From assembly GCA_034401795.1 (NCBI GenBank), contig CM067367.1, positions 32,208,942-32,272,941 of the forward strand: a stretch of 64,000 nucleotides of DNA, in the 5' to 3' direction. Position numbers and translations under genes: made by a program. This DNA is from Chaetoderma sp. LZ-2023a (taxonomy: Eukaryota; Mollusca; Caudofoveata; Chaetodermatida; Chaetodermatidae). The notes under the pieces were generated by a model. That model saw nothing but the letters and a program-made list of their open reading frames with translations, did not search any database and was not told where the DNA came from. This document shows positions 38,229-50,070 of the stretch, in pieces. Numbering within the stretch: position 1 is the first letter of the stretch; every line of letters starts with the position of its first letter.

Positions 38229-38229
<1 letters not shown>

Positions 38230-38274
<45 letters not shown>

Positions 38275-38342
38275 CAGTAGCAGTAGCAGTAGCAGTAGCA
38301 GTAGCAGTAGCAGTAGCAGCAGCAGTAGCAGCAGCAGCAGTT
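38230..38342. repeat. (GTA)n(GCAGTA)n in intron 10
   Basis: GTA units grade into GCAGTA and GCA units. Leucine or cysteine runs across it in frame are artefacts. Confidence 0.95.
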
Positions 38343-38706
38343 TATGACTGTGCATACCTATGACCACACAAAAATCTAGATATATAGTTCACTGTAATGT
38401 AACACATTCTCCAAGGTGCACAGATCAGGCAAATGCTGAATGACACGTTTAAATCACATGGCAGTATCTAGAGTTAATCAGTTAATACGTATCCAATACA
38501 TACTTCAATTAATGGCGGATATGCTATGTACACTCAACCCTCCAAAGTTAAGTAAACTACCCACTGATTGACTTAGTCTGACACGACAGAGAGATGATTA
38601 CACAGTCAGAATAATAAATGGAAAACTAACTCAAAATAGATACACAGAACATACTGCTCTAAAAAACCGTCAGCCATTGATTTTCACCAAGCTCTGTTAT
38701 ACTAAC

Positions 38707-38864
38707 CTATGAGTGAAGTCTGGAGACCTGTGCCAGTATACTCAGCTAACAGTCCTATTGGTTCATCAAAAGGAAGGATATCTCTGGTACAAACTGGTTC
38801 TTCACAACATGTCGATGTTCGTGACATGGTACAACCGATAGGTAAATGATGGTAGGTTGGACAC
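38707..38864 (-). CDS. Exon 10: VWC4 second half plus linker
   Basis: The exon is 158 nt, entering in phase 2 and leaving in phase 1 (acceptor cttcttcacag, donor GTTAGT). It encodes RCPTYHHLPIGC, TSTCCEEPVCTRD and a linker ending TSLIG. The CTRD tail after the last cysteine is shared with exon 6, which suggests that these two modules are close relatives. Confidence 0.86.
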
Positions 38865-39374
38865 CTGTGAAGAAGAGTCAAAGCACGCAAAATGATGTTT
38901 TTGTATACTTTAGATATAAAATATATTGTTGCATATTTTCGGATTCCTTGATAGTAAATTTCGCCACGCAATAAGAACATTAGTGTTTATCAAACTAGAA
39001 CTTGGATCGGAGCTGATGTCCCACTCGGTAACTGTATTAGAGGAAAATTTCTTCTAATCTGAAACCACGTGTGGAGTAGTTTGAATCCAAATGGTTAATG
39101 ATTCACGCGATGACGCCATACAGTTAATTCTATGGCGTGTCAAAATTCATGTCTTCAACCAAAATTGTAACAGTGATAGTGATTTTGGGAAAATTAGGAA
39201 AAATTTCCTTATAATTTAACAAATTTGCTACAAACTTGTTTTTTTATTGGAATTTAATTCGTGTTTGTGATCTTTAAATAAGCAAATATTTTGAATTTAT
39301 TGAACAACTTTAGCCTTAAATGTTCTAGCCTTAGAACGCGAAAAACTTAATTCGGAAACATTTGAAATTAAACA

Positions 39375-39525
39375 AATATTATGCTGAATATTCTGAAACA
39401 AATTTGACTGGGATGTGTTGCTAACCTGCTGCCTATGACTATACCCCAGTGAAATTAATCCCAAAATATCCAACATCTTACCTCTATAGCTACCTTGAAA
39501 TTAAGATACCGGTATTTCAGGATTC
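39375..39525. repeat. Family A MITE fragment
   Basis: ATGCTGAATATTCTGAAACA with TTTGACTGGGATG, then the opposite arm, ending CTATAGCTACCTTGAAATTA. Confidence 0.7.
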
Positions 39526-39739
39526 GAAGAGTGAACGGTGTTCAACTTCCAAACTTATGTTATCTAAGTAGTAGTAATCCGCACCTATGTCCTATTTAAA
39601 TATATGATTCCTGAAAGATGCTCTCAACAGCAGAATTGGTTTGAACAAAGTTGTTAATTTTAATTTAGTAACTTTACTTTGCTCACGTGAAAATAGATTC
39701 GCAGATTAACAGATATTACCCCTATTAACAGTCAAACAG

Positions 39740-39895
39740 GCCGAAAACGGCTTCAAGAGAAGACTATTTTTGAAAATTTACCACTGGAATGGCTGGCTCG
39801 GTTACCGAGCCAGCCATTCCAGTGGTAAGTTTTCAAAAATAGACTTCTCTTGGTCTGTAAATGGACATTATCTATGAGAAAATTTTGTATTATCT
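39740..39895. repeat. Family B1 foldback, near-perfect hairpin
   Basis: Arms of about 55 bp are nearly exact inverses. The core is GGCTGGCTCGGTTACCGAGC where other copies have GACTGG, and the partner arm carries the matching change. Confidence 0.88.
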
Positions 39896-39959
39896 TGCTT
39901 TCAAGAAAGAGGCTCATTATACGAGTGGAGGATGTTCCCAAAGAACCCATTCTGACATC

Positions 39960-40127
39960 ACCATAGGGATCAGATGAATCACCATAGGGATCAGATGAAT
40001 CACCATAGGGATCAGATGAATCATCATAGGGATCAGATGAATCACCATAGGGATCAGATGAATCACCATAGGGATCAGATGAATCACCATAGGGATCAGA
40101 TGAATCACCATAGGGATCAGATGAATA
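39960..40127. repeat. 21-bp minisatellite, 8 copies
   Basis: The unit CATAGGGATCAGATGAATCA plus C is repeated eight times almost without change. There are no unique spacers, so it is not CRISPR-like. Confidence 0.95.
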
Positions 40128-40209
40128 AGATAAAGAAATGTCCGTTAATAATTCAACAGTCTAGGAATTATGCTACAGATGCTCTGTATAAAACCGTATA
40201 TTTCCAAAC

Positions 40210-40327
40210 CTGTCAACGCATGTGACATAATCACTAGCGGCATCTGCACACGTGCATTCACGTTCACAACCCTCTGTCCATGTCTGATTCTGAGCATACG
40301 CCACTCCATTATGTAAACATACATTGC
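40210..40327 (-). CDS. Exon 9: VWC4 first half
   Basis: The exon is 118 nt, entering in phase 1 and leaving in phase 2 (acceptor actatttcag, donor GTTTGG, a weaker site). It encodes NVCLHNGVAYAQNQTWTEGC, ECTCADA and DYVTC. The following intron begins close to a 21-bp minisatellite (39960-40127). Confidence 0.84.
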
Positions 40328-40488
40328 CTGAAATAGTACAATAATACTCCAATGCGCATACATGTCACGCTTTTTTTTGCTGAAATGGTAAAACAATACA
40401 GGGCCTATATAACATTGAAACACTACTTTTGTATTAAAATGTTGTTGGTTGTATATAAGTTTACTTGTGGCCATAACACATGTACACA

Positions 40489-40867
40489 CAATTCACCTAT
40501 CCAGTTTATCCATCTATCATATGACGTGAATGCTGACGTCATAAGCATGACGTCATGAATGATTCGAAATAGTCAGTATTTAACGCTTAATAAGTCGATA
40601 CGGTGTACGAATTGTATGTCTTTGCTAGTTAATAAACATACTGTTTGACTATTTTGAAACTAATTTGACTGTTCTGCTGTTGCTGTCAGAGGCAGCAACA
40701 GCACCTAGTCGAATTAGTTTCAAAATATTAAACAGCTTACCTGCATAGTTTTCTGGAAATTGGTAGTCAGGGAGTTCAGAGATTGACCGATCCCAACACC
40801 AGCATGGTGTGGGTGGAGGTTAGATAGAGATGGGCGGGGCATAGCCAAAACTGGGAAGGCACATTGT
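40489..40867. repeat. Family A MITE in intron 8
   Basis: It is full length, from ATTCACCTATCCAGTTTATC to AAACTGGGAAGGCACATTG, with the central palindrome near 40693. Confidence 0.9.
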
Positions 40868-40965
40868 TAGAGGCAGCTATTGCTAAGAATAATCTTAGAA
40901 ACTCAAGATTAACCGCAAGAGTATATAATTATATTAAACTGTATACATCACCTTGCTTAACACAC

Positions 40966-41087
40966 CTGATGTTGTGCTGCCTGTTGGTCCAGGTGCTGGC
41001 AGCAAGCAGCTGATATCGTTACAACACGGATCTGTAGGACTGGCAACAAGTGAACAACGCGAGGGAATTCCAACCCAGGTTGGGCAT
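40966..41087 (-). CDS. Exon 8: VWC3 second half
   Basis: The exon is 122 nt, entering in phase 2 and leaving in phase 1 (acceptor tttacag, donor GTGTGT). It encodes RCPTWVGIPSRC, TDPCCNDISC and a short P/G/T linker. The intron before it (4,964 bp) holds the hAT element inside a family A MITE and a half copy of the small hairpin found at 23.25 kb. Confidence 0.86.
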
Positions 41088-41996
41088 CTGTAAATCAAGC
41101 ATATAGCCATAAAGTATATAACTGTATATTTCGTTTTAGGCCATCTAAGATTTTCTATTTTAATGGTGTGTGAATGGTGAACACTGTAGATACATTGCTT
41201 TAAAAGATTTAATAATTTAAATAAGTCTTCAGTATGGCGTTATTCCCGATTAGGTCTCTATTGAGAACACAGCCTTAGATTGCATTATTCCTTTCCGCAG
41301 TAATCGTACTACAAAACACACAAGAGTTAGAATAATAGGAACATAAGCTGAGAGTTCTCCAGCATTTAATATATGCATTCTATATCTTTTGACCTTTGGA
41401 AATTGATCTAAACTACAATTTTGTTAAATATTAGAGGAATCCAGTTTATCAACCAAACATATGACGTCATAATAAACTACGTCACATGTAGGCTGACGAT
41501 ATAATCTAGAGGTCGGTCCGAATATTCGAATATTCGAATACTCATTCATATAGACCAATATGAATGAATATTCGCATAGTATACGAATATTCGAATATTT
41601 AGGGGAAATAACAAAATTGACTTAGATTTCAAGTGTATTCGTTTCCGGCGTGCTATTTTGGACCCTTGATTAAAGACCAACATCCTACAGCGGTGGGAAC
41701 ATGAGTTAACTTCATGACCGACAGCTAGACGTGAGCTAGACGATATATATCATAACATTAGTATGGCACGCACTGTTCGCTGCTCACGCGATCTGTGTTT
41801 ATGTCTGGCTCTGTCTGCCTTGTTTTAACTATAATTATGTGCTTGGCTGCGCTGAGGGTTTAGCAGCAGTTCGACATTCGATACAACCACCACCACCACC
41901 TCCCAGATTCAGAGCATGGGCGGTAGGTAATCTATGCTGTATTCGCTGCTTTACATCATATCTGAGTAAAGCGTACGAGAGGAAGTATTCAACAAA

Positions 41997-42580
41997 ATGC
42001 CTCCGAAAAAGATATCATTAATTTGGGACCATTTCAATTTGGACAAGGTAAACAAGACCGCCATTTGTAAGGCTGATCCTGCACACGTGTTGACATATTC
42101 AGGACCTACCAGCAACCTGTGGAACCATTTGAAATTCAAGCATGGACTTGAGAAGGACGAAGGACGCAAAGACACAAGTGTCACTAGCTATTTTCAGCCG
42201 AAGTCATCGTCAGCAACATGGTTCAAGAAGTACAACAGAGACTCACCCGAACAAGCAGAAATAACTGACAAGCTCGTAACGTTCATAGCGAAAAACTATG
42301 AACCATTCAGTTTGATAGAGAATGAACATTTCAGGGCGTTAATAGTTGCATTAAACTCGTCATACATTATACCGTCGACAAAAAGCCTGAAACAGAAGAT
42401 GGAGAAGAAGTACGAGGAATCTCTCGGTGATGTCAAGTCTTTCTTACACAATGCCAGTAACAATGTGTGTGCCTTGACCACAGATATATATGGACATCTG
42501 ATGCCCAGGCAGTGTCTTATATGAGCCTCACTGCATCTCTCATAACGGACAAGTGGGAGATGGTATCAAAGTGCCTAGAG
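41997..42580 (+). pseudogene. hAT transposase exon 1: BED zinc finger and start of RNase H-like core
   Basis: The exon starts at ATG with PPKKISLIWDHF. It has a BED-type finger (W..HF...AICKA...SNLWNHLKFKH), although the usual second cysteine of the CxxC pair is not present. The frame then shifts by two bases within the run GATATATATGG near 42483, probably from an extra TA, and continues as WTSDAQAVSYMSLTASL and DKWEMVSKC, a stretch conserved in ZBED transposases. It ends at CTAGAG|GTACTA, a phase 0 donor. Confidence 0.8.
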
Positions 42581-42581
42581 G

Positions 42582-42661
<80 letters not shown>

Positions 42662-42687
42662 ATAATAATAATAATAATAATAATAAA

Positions 42688-42777
<90 letters not shown>

Positions 42778-43411
42778 CAGTAACAAGAGAAATCAGAGAT
42801 TGCAGACCCTCTCCTTTCTCATAGGCATTTTTGTCATGTATTTTTTGTTTCCCCGTTTTTCTTGATTTTTTCGGATTTTCCTTTTATGCCTACGTCTGAC
42901 TGAACCCACATTGCGCTTAACCCAATGTATAGTAAGTTCGTAACCTGCAGTCTTGTGTTAAAATTTGTGCCAAATCGGATGGGCAGTTTTCAATATATTA
43001 ATTGACCAGTTTTAATCATGTCCGAGTTGATTTTTTTAAATCCAGATCACGACTGAATCCACAACTGAATCCTCTTTCATAGCAACATCCTCTATTGTGT
43101 TAAAGATTTAGCCAGATCGGATGAATAATTTCTTAGAAAGCGCTGCGCGGGCACGCACGCACGTATGAACACACTGACATGCATTAGGCCTATTATTATA
43201 TATAATCAAGCCTGTCTTAAGCGACCACCTTACGGAGCACCAATAAGTGGTCACTAAAGACAGATGGTCTCTTAATCCAAGTCATTTACCATAGGATAGG
43301 CCTCTTGAGGCCACACGATGGCGGTTCTTTAAGACTTACAACTACCCGTCTTAAAGAGCCTCCATCTTGTGGCTGCAAAAGACATGTGGTCACTCAAGCA
43401 TGTTTTAACTG

Positions 43412-43487
<76 letters not shown>

Positions 43488-43488
43488 G
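42581..43488 (+). other. Intron of the hAT transposase, filled with microsatellites
   Basis: The intron is bounded by GTACTA and TTATTATAG in phase 0, joining GAG to GTA-AAG. It starts directly with (CTA)n/(ATA)n/(ATG)n (42582-42779) and ends with (ATT)n (43419-43487), so the expanding repeat supplies both the donor and the acceptor neighbourhood. Between them is unremarkable AT-rich sequence with an imperfect inverted pair around 43235-43345. Confidence 0.65.
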
Positions 43489-44723
43489 GTAAAGCCATGT
43501 CCAGGGTCCCACACGGCAGAAAACTTGATTCATCATCTCCGAGCAACTACGGATGAGTGGGATATCCCAATACAAACGGTGGCTATTGTCAGAGACAGCG
43601 GAGCTAACATAAAGAAAGCGACGTCTGAGATGGAATTCCGACTAGACTTGAGTTGTTTCGACCACATACTGCAATGTGCTATTCTGAAAGCATTGAGTGA
43701 TGAAACAGCCACAACTATTCTCAAGGAGGCGAGGAAGATTGTAACCCACTTTCATCATTCTCCTCTACAAGTTGCCAACCTCCAAGCAGAAGCCACAAAG
43801 CAGGACATATCGTACAGGAAGCTGAAACAGGAATGTCCAACACAATGGGGCAGTACGTTTGAAATGGTCGAAAGGTTGATCATAATGAAGAGTCCAGTGA
43901 GGAACGTCCTAATGGACAGTAAAACGAAGGAAACGCGGGATCTTGTACCAAGTACTGAATTCTGGCATGCAGTATCACTTCTCTGTGCTCCTCTAGAGAA
44001 ATTGCATGCTATTTCAAAACAGTTGAGCAGCGAACTGAGCGTTAGTAGTTCTTCAATCTACGCAATCGTCATGAACTTACTAACTTATGTAATGAAAGCA
44101 CAACACGCTGATGAATCGTTTATCCAAAACTTCAAGAAACTGTTCTGTGAGTATATTGATAAGAGGCTCGACGATGATAATATATTACAAGTGCTACAAG
44201 TATCTGCAGTTCTAGATCCACGGATGAAGGACCTTCCCTTTCTCACGGAAGAGCACCGACGAAAAGCGTACAAATTAGTACGGACGGAATTGGATTCTAT
44301 ACTTGAACACACGGCAAATGATAGGGATGATAGTAAGGATGTAACAATCACGACCGAGCCATCAAATCAAGAAAAAGCAAAACGCCTTGAAACCCTATTC
44401 GGCTCATCATCATTTGACTGTTATGGTACTAGGTCTAAAGTTGCCAAGACACAAGCACAAGCAATAACGGTCAAAAAAGCGCTTGAGGCGTATCTTAATG
44501 AGGAAGCCATTAGATTGGATGAGAATCCGCTTGTGTGGTGGAAGGAACACGAGAACAAACATCCATATTAGCCCAACTTGCAAAAGCATACCTCGGAATT
44601 CCAGCCACCAGTGTATCATCAGAGCGTGCCTTTTCGAGGGCTGGACTGATTGTAACGGATAAGCGCAGCAGTCTGAAGCCACAATCGGTGCGCATGCTGC
44701 ACTTTCTGAACCAGAACATTTGA
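43489..44723 (+). pseudogene. hAT transposase exon 2: catalytic core and C-terminal dimerisation domain
   Basis: It continues in frame from the intron as VKPCPGSHTAENL, then VRDSGANIKKAT, CPTQWGSTFEMVERL and SAVLDPRMKDLPFL, all typical of hAT transposases. Near 44570 one base is missing. The signature C-terminal dimerisation block ([20 protein letters not shown], then [15 protein letters not shown]) continues in the next frame and ends at 44723. With the shift in exon 1 there are two small lesions, so this copy is probably inactive though well preserved. Confidence 0.85.
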
Positions 44724-46051
44724 TGTTTTACATTCGAACACCACAGATATCCCGCAATGGAATGTAGCCTATTATGGGCAGTGTATAGGTCAGCCGGTGT
44801 AGATAAGGCCAGAATAATGCCCTCGGCTGATTAAGGGCAATGTGTGTTATGCACATCCCCAGTAGGTGTGTTTCAAATTGAGCCTGCATTCTGTGTGTCT
44901 TATATCAGCTCTCTTGTTTGAAGTTGTTTCAATGGAATATTATATTATATAACCAGCCATCATATATGGGTACAATTAGACTCAGTAACCTCATATTAAC
45001 TCTCCTGTTCAATGGAATATTAATTATACCTGTGACTACTTTTTGTAGTATTATTATGTTCTCACAATTCAGCTCTTGCGTAACATGTTATTATGAATAG
45101 GAAATCATTGTCTGCCACAGAGCCAGTCATACTTTTCTCTAGCAAAAATTCCCCGTCTTTTTATACCATTAACCTCGATGTTTAGTTTCTATTGTTCAGT
45201 CACGTCAGTCGTCTGAAATATTCGAATAATTCGAATATTCGTTCGTATAATTATACGAATATTCGAATACGGATTTTTATACAAATACCGAGGTCTAATA
45301 TAATCAATTACGTCGTGAAAGACGCGATTTAGTCCCTCATAAATGATTAATTCGAATCGTATGACTACTATTTAATAAACATTATGTTGAATATTTTGAA
45401 ATTAATTTAACTGGGCGCTGTTGCTGTCATAGGTAGCAACAGCACCCAGCCAAATAAGTTTCAGAATATCCAACAGCTTACCTGCATAGTTTTCTGGAAA
45501 TTGAGATTTAGAGTGGTCAGGGATCGGTTTATCTCAACACGCGCAAAATGTGGGTGGAGCTTAGCTAGCAATGGGCGGGACATAACGTAAACTGGATTCA
45601 GCCATTGTGATACATGTGTAATATGTCAATACTCTTTTATCAAATGTTTGATGAATGGCATAGATTTACATAAACACTGTTTTGTCAAACGAAGTATGAT
45701 AGTAGCCAAAACTGTCTATAATGAACACTTTCCTTTGGGGGAGGGGCGGGGTGCAGGGGAGAAGTCGTTCGTTATTTAAGGGGTTATGTGGCCACAAAAG
45801 ATATTTTACATGACGACCGACTTAGATTAATATGTGACTATATCTTAACAACAACAACAACAACTTAAGTTAATGGATGGCCAGGTAAAAGGATAGATAG
45901 AGCGGCTTACTAATTAAAGCAACACAAACACAAATGGAAATTACCAAGTGAGGAATTTTTATTCAGTATCATCACCTTAACATCTCGAAATGTAACAATT
46001 TACATATATATTTGCAGAGAAAGTCACGCACACACCTTTCTAGATAAATAC

Positions 46052-46157
46052 CTGTCATCACATCTGAAGTTTCCAGCCATGCAGGTGCATGTTTTAGAAC
46101 AACCATCTTGCCAGGTTGACCTATCTGGGTATGTTGTGCCGTTATAATCACACGCCC
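46052..46157 (-). CDS. Exon 7: VWC3 first half
   Basis: The exon is 106 nt, entering in phase 1 and leaving in phase 2 (acceptor gtgtgtttcag, donor GTATTT). It encodes GACDYNGTTYPDRSTWQDGC, KTCTCMAGNFRC and DDR. The phase joins exactly to exon 6 across the intron that holds the gypsy element. That supports the two sides being one gene rather than two. Confidence 0.86.
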
Positions 46158-46662
46158 CTGAAACACACACTCATAATATAACAGCGAAAGTATATCATTG
46201 TTTTCAGTAAAGTTATTTGTTGATCAGGGTTAGTATTTATATACTGCAACATGCATGAATTATAAATTATTATTGAATCAAGTTATACAGGATTTGATAA
46301 TGGACCTTTCCATTTTTAGCCGTGCCCCGCCCATCTGTAGCTAAGCTCCGCCCACACTTCAATCATGTTGGGATCGATCTCTTAACTCCCTAACTATCAA
46401 TTTCCAGAAAACTATACAGGTAATATGTTGAATATTTTGAAACTAATTTGACTGGGTCCTGTTGCTGCCTGTGGCAGCAACAGGACCCAGTCAAATTAGT
46501 TTCAAAATACTCAACAGCAAGTTTATTAAATAGTAGAGACATACAATTTGTACAACGTGTCGACCTATTAAGAGTTAAAGACGGGCCGCATAGAATGATT
46601 TATGACGTACTGATTATGACGTCATCATACACGCCGCTTAGCTGATTATGACATCATCATAT

Positions 46663-48208
46663 TGTAGATATCGGATTGTCTAATGGGAGTCATGACCCGA
46701 TGGACATCTTATATTTATAAGTAAGACCTGTAGAAATTAGCATCGTTTGAAAATACCAGGTGAGCTAGGAAGGGATAACATAGTATTGGTAGTGTACCGA
46801 GTAGTAGTGGTTGCACGGAGTGACTGAGGGCACTGAGTGTACGGATGTGAAACTAGTATGGAAACTGAGAGTGAATAATAGTAGTGTTTGCACTGGGTGA
46901 CGGGATGACGTCACCAATGATGATGCATATGCGAAACTGGTAGGGAGACTAGTATACTATTAGGACTGAAAATATAATGAATAGGAGAAGAGTCGACGGT
47001 GATGGTTTGATGGTATCTGTCGGTAGATGAATAAATTAAGGATGAAAGTGGTTGCCATGGGATCAGCAATCAATTGGTATTATTCAACAGTAGGTACGAG
47101 CAGTAGTTTACAAAATAATAAGCAAGTAAAACGCGATGGGAATCGATGAGAAGTGTTAAGTATAATGTGAGAATAACAACGGACTAACTGACCCTAAGGT
47201 CGAGATAGAAGCACAACAACACCAGCTGGTGATGAGCTCATGTAGCTCCAGTGCTATTAACCTTCCTAAAAAAGACAGGCATAGGCCTAAAAGCAAGGAA
47301 GAGGACATGGACGGAATAGAGTCAATAACATAACATCCTGTTAGGAACACAATTGTATATCAATAGTGTGTCACTCATTCATGGTAAGCTAATTATCAGA
47401 AATGGATAATTGTTGATAGAGACTGACAGATCGCATCAAAGCCAGAACCGGTGAGAACCAGTTGGACCAGGTTCAGTGGTGTAGTGGAGGAAAATGACGT
47501 CATAATCAGAGGGAGATAAGATGAGATGCGAAACCATTATTACTTGTGTAGAATGTCGTCATAATCAGAGGGAGATAAGATGAGCGGATGATGAAGATGC
47601 GAAACCATTATGTAAGTGTCTATTATTAGACATTACCGAATGATGGTAGAATAGAAACCAGTAGAGTATAAAAGGGGAACTAGAAGTCTGGCAGAGGGTC
47701 GATAAAATCTGATCATAACTAGAGTAGCTGAAAGCTCTGTTCAAATTTAGTAGCTTAGGTTGGTCGTATAGAGATAGACTCTGGTTGAAATTATAGTGTA
47801 ATTGAATAGAAATAGTTTGCTTAAACTTAGTATAAAATAGTATTGTTATTTTATGACAGTAAAAGTCATCTTGTTCTTATGTACAGTTAGTGTAGAATTA
47901 AAGTCATCACCTTGACAATTCAAGGCACTAGTTTGTTATACTTATTCTGGATATTACGGAAGACCACCGTAACGTACCTTCAACTTCTGAGATTCAGTCA
48001 GATCAGGCCCGGATATCGAATATAAATATCGTTCAATACATCTACTTACGAGGCGAGCTGATATCCATCTTTTGCGTTCTCGGTAAAGTTAGTTGTCGCA
48101 GCAACTACTCATACAAGCTCTACCCAAAACGTAAAAGACTGACGAGTCGATTAGTATAGTGAATCTTAGCGGTACATCTTGAAGATAGATACGTCATCAA
48201 AATCGTCA
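46663..48208 (+). repeat. 5' LTR of the gypsy element
   Basis: The LTR is 1,546 bp and matches the copy at 55653-57198 almost perfectly. A TATA-like TATAAAA lies at 47667-47673 and is a plausible U3 promoter. The LTR is followed by TGGCTTCAACTGCC from 48210, a likely tRNA primer-binding site. I do not assign the tRNA. Confidence 0.92.
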
Positions 48209-48484
48209 GTGGCTTCAACTGCCAGGATCCAGAGTAAAACAGTGAGTACTTTAAGAATAGATGGCCCAGGAACAGGGGAGACGACCAACAACGATAGTGG
48301 TTAAAGACCTGGCGGACAGGGTGGCCGATTTCTTGACGATAGCACAACAGTCAGAGGGGTGCCAAGTGAGCCAGCAGCGGGAATACGGGACAGCGTCGAT
48401 TTGTAAGATAACCACTGCCATCAGCTGTCCAGAGCATCCAAGAGTAGCGAGGGTAATTATAAGCATCCATTATAGTTAAATAAA

Positions 48485-50056
48485 ATGGCGATGGGAAGAA
48501 TAGTGCCCGACCCGACGCTACCCCCGGTAGATAGATTGAACCCGATAGAACTGAGGCCAGAAACAGTGGCTGCTATGCGGGAAATGGGGACGGCCATGGC
48601 AGGAGAAATCGTAAACAGCAGTGAAAGGCGGGAGACAGCTAGGGTGTACAGGAGGGAGATACGGGACAACATCTACCGTATACAACCCTGTGATGGGGTG
48701 GTGCCGGAGGAGGTACGCACCTTCCTAGATGAGACCCGGAGAGCGTGTGTGGCTCACGAGGGGCGGTTGGACGGGATACCAGCATACGTAGTGACGAGAG
48801 CAGCTAGAGGGCAGCTGTCGAGAGCGGTCGATAGCTTCATGGTGGGGAAGAGAAGAGAGGACGTAACGTACGCCGAGTTAGCGACGTACATAACTAATAA
48901 CTTTGTGTCAACGAATGAGCCCGAGAGGATAAAATATGACCTGGAGAACACCAAGCAGAGGCGCAACGAGACCGTGATTACTTTTAATCGGCGATACAAA
49001 GAAGAAAGCAGTAGGGCATACCCGGTTGAGAACGCCGACAATCGACGTACCATTCTGGGTATATATTTGAGGGCGTTGAGTGACCGGGGGATGAGCAAGC
49101 GCATAGTAAGAAAACGAGCAACCACCTTGGCCCGAGCAATCGAGATCTCCGAAGAGGAGGAGACCTGTAATGATTTGCTAAAAGCAATGCAGATCGGAGG
49201 TAGACAGGAAGAGGAGATGGAGGTGAACATGTTAGAAGAGGCTGAGGAGCGCGAGATATGGAGTGTTGTTAAAAAATTAAAACAACAAATAGCTGCGCAA
49301 TCAAAAATGATCGAACAGCTGTGTGGGCTGGTGAGGGACCTGCAAACGGCGGACGCAGGGCCGAAACCGATAGAGCCAAGAAGGGCAGTCGCGAAGAAAG
49401 TGGTTCCACAACCACCGAGAAGACAGGCAGTCGTAAAGAGGACCGCACAACCAAGGGATGTAAGTCATATTACATGCTATAATTGCGGGAGAACGGGGCA
49501 TTACAAGAGTGATTGTAAGCAGCAGGCACAACCACCCCGTAACACGACACGTAAGATAGTAACGCGACCGCGACCCCAAAGGCCACCCATGACATGCTTT
49601 CGATGTGGGAAAGAAGGCCACGTGGCCAGAGATTGTGGGGACAGTATGTTTGGCAGTACTCCGTCGATAGGACAATGTTTCAGTTGTGGTCAGGCAGGCC
49701 ACTGGGCGCGAGAGTGTCCAAGAAAGGGACCGGAAGCACGACAACAAGCGTCCGGACGACCTAACGGACAACCACGGAAAATAATGCACCGAGCGGACAA
49801 ACGTCCTGCCAACGAAGACTGGGACATCGACGAAGTTGATCGGGAGCGACATATCACTCCGCGAGAATGTTCGCGGAACGTCAGGAGAGATTTCGATAAT
49901 ATGCGACGGCAGGACGGTGAATACGAGGATAGAGATGGGTTCGTTTTAACGGGTCCTGGGACTGACGCATACGGTCGCTACGGTGGACGCGACACATCAC
50001 CGAGGCGAGATTCATACGCGGAAGCCGTGAGCGGGAGAAGGAGCCCGTTAAACTAG
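48485..50056 (+). CDS. gag: gag-like ORF of the gypsy element
   Basis: The 523-residue ORF is the expected structural protein of an LTR retrotransposon. The C-terminal half has three CCHC zinc knuckles: CYNCGRTGHYKSDC, CFRCGKEGHVARDC and CFSCGQAGHWAREC. They lie in an arginine- and proline-rich stretch suited to RNA binding. A capsid-like helical region precedes them. The pol ORF follows after a short gap in another frame; the family is known to link gag and pol expression by frameshifting or read-through. Confidence 0.9.
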   Translation: MAMGRIVPDPTLPPVDRLNPIELRPETVAAMREMGTAMAGEIVNSSERRETARVYRREIRDNIYRIQPCDGVVPEEVRTFLDETRRACVAHEGRLDGIPAYVVTRAARGQLSRAVDSFMVGKRREDVTYAELATYITNNFVSTNEPERIKYDLENTKQRRNETVITFNRRYKEESSRAYPVENADNRRTILGIYLRALSDRGMSKRIVRKRATTLARAIEISEEEETCNDLLKAMQIGGRQEEEMEVNMLEEAEEREIWSVVKKLKQQIAAQSKMIEQLCGLVRDLQTADAGPKPIEPRRAVAKKVVPQPPRRQAVVKRTAQPRDVSHITCYNCGRTGHYKSDCKQQAQPPRNTTRKIVTRPRPQRPPMTCFRCGKEGHVARDCGDSMFGSTPSIGQCFSCGQAGHWARECPRKGPEARQQASGRPNGQPRKIMHRADKRPANEDWDIDEVDRERHITPRECSRNVRRDFDNMRRQDGEYEDRDGFVLTGPGTDAYGRYGGRDTSPRRDSYAEAVSGRRSPLN

Positions 50057-50070
50057 GACGGAGAAAACCG

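Larger units (their letters stand above)
41507..45297 (+). mobile_element. hAT (ZBED-type) DNA transposon nested in a family A MITE
   Basis: The element is 3,791 bp and flanked by a perfect 8-bp target duplication, ATATAATC (41499-41506 and 45298-45305). Imperfect terminal repeats read TAGAGGTCGG and, inverted, TAGACCTCGG, followed on both sides by AT-rich runs of GAATATTCG. An 8-bp duplication and a BED-finger transposase are defining for hAT. Removing the element and one duplication restores a family A MITE (41433-41506 joined to 45306-45607). It sits in the intron between exons 7 and 8 of the VWC/ShK gene. Confidence 0.92.
41433..45607. repeat. Family A MITE split by the hAT element
   Basis: The left piece 41433-41506 carries TGACGTCATAATAAACTACG. 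The right piece 45306-45607 carries AATTACGTCGTGAAAGACG, the central palindrome near 45427 and GGTGGAGCTTAGCTAG. The hAT element and its duplication lie between. Confidence 0.88.

Noticed and set aside
38125-38367. Leucine-rich frame that could look like a signal or membrane segment
   Set aside because: It is a translation of GTA/GCA trinucleotide repeats in an intron.
39960-40127. Regularly spaced direct repeats resembling a CRISPR array
   Set aside because: The 21-bp units are contiguous with no unique spacers, and the context is an intron of an animal gene. It is a minisatellite.
46301-46662. Solo family A element with no right end
   Set aside because: Its right end is at 57199-57226, beyond the gypsy insertion, so it is one split copy.
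47156-47350. A small conserved gene, since an identical frame occurs at 56146-56340
   Set aside because: The two copies are the same place in the two LTRs. The identity reflects LTR duplication, not a gene.
48754-49852. Minus-strand frames opposite gag
   Set aside because: They are shadows of the plus-strand gag coding sequence with no domain of their own.
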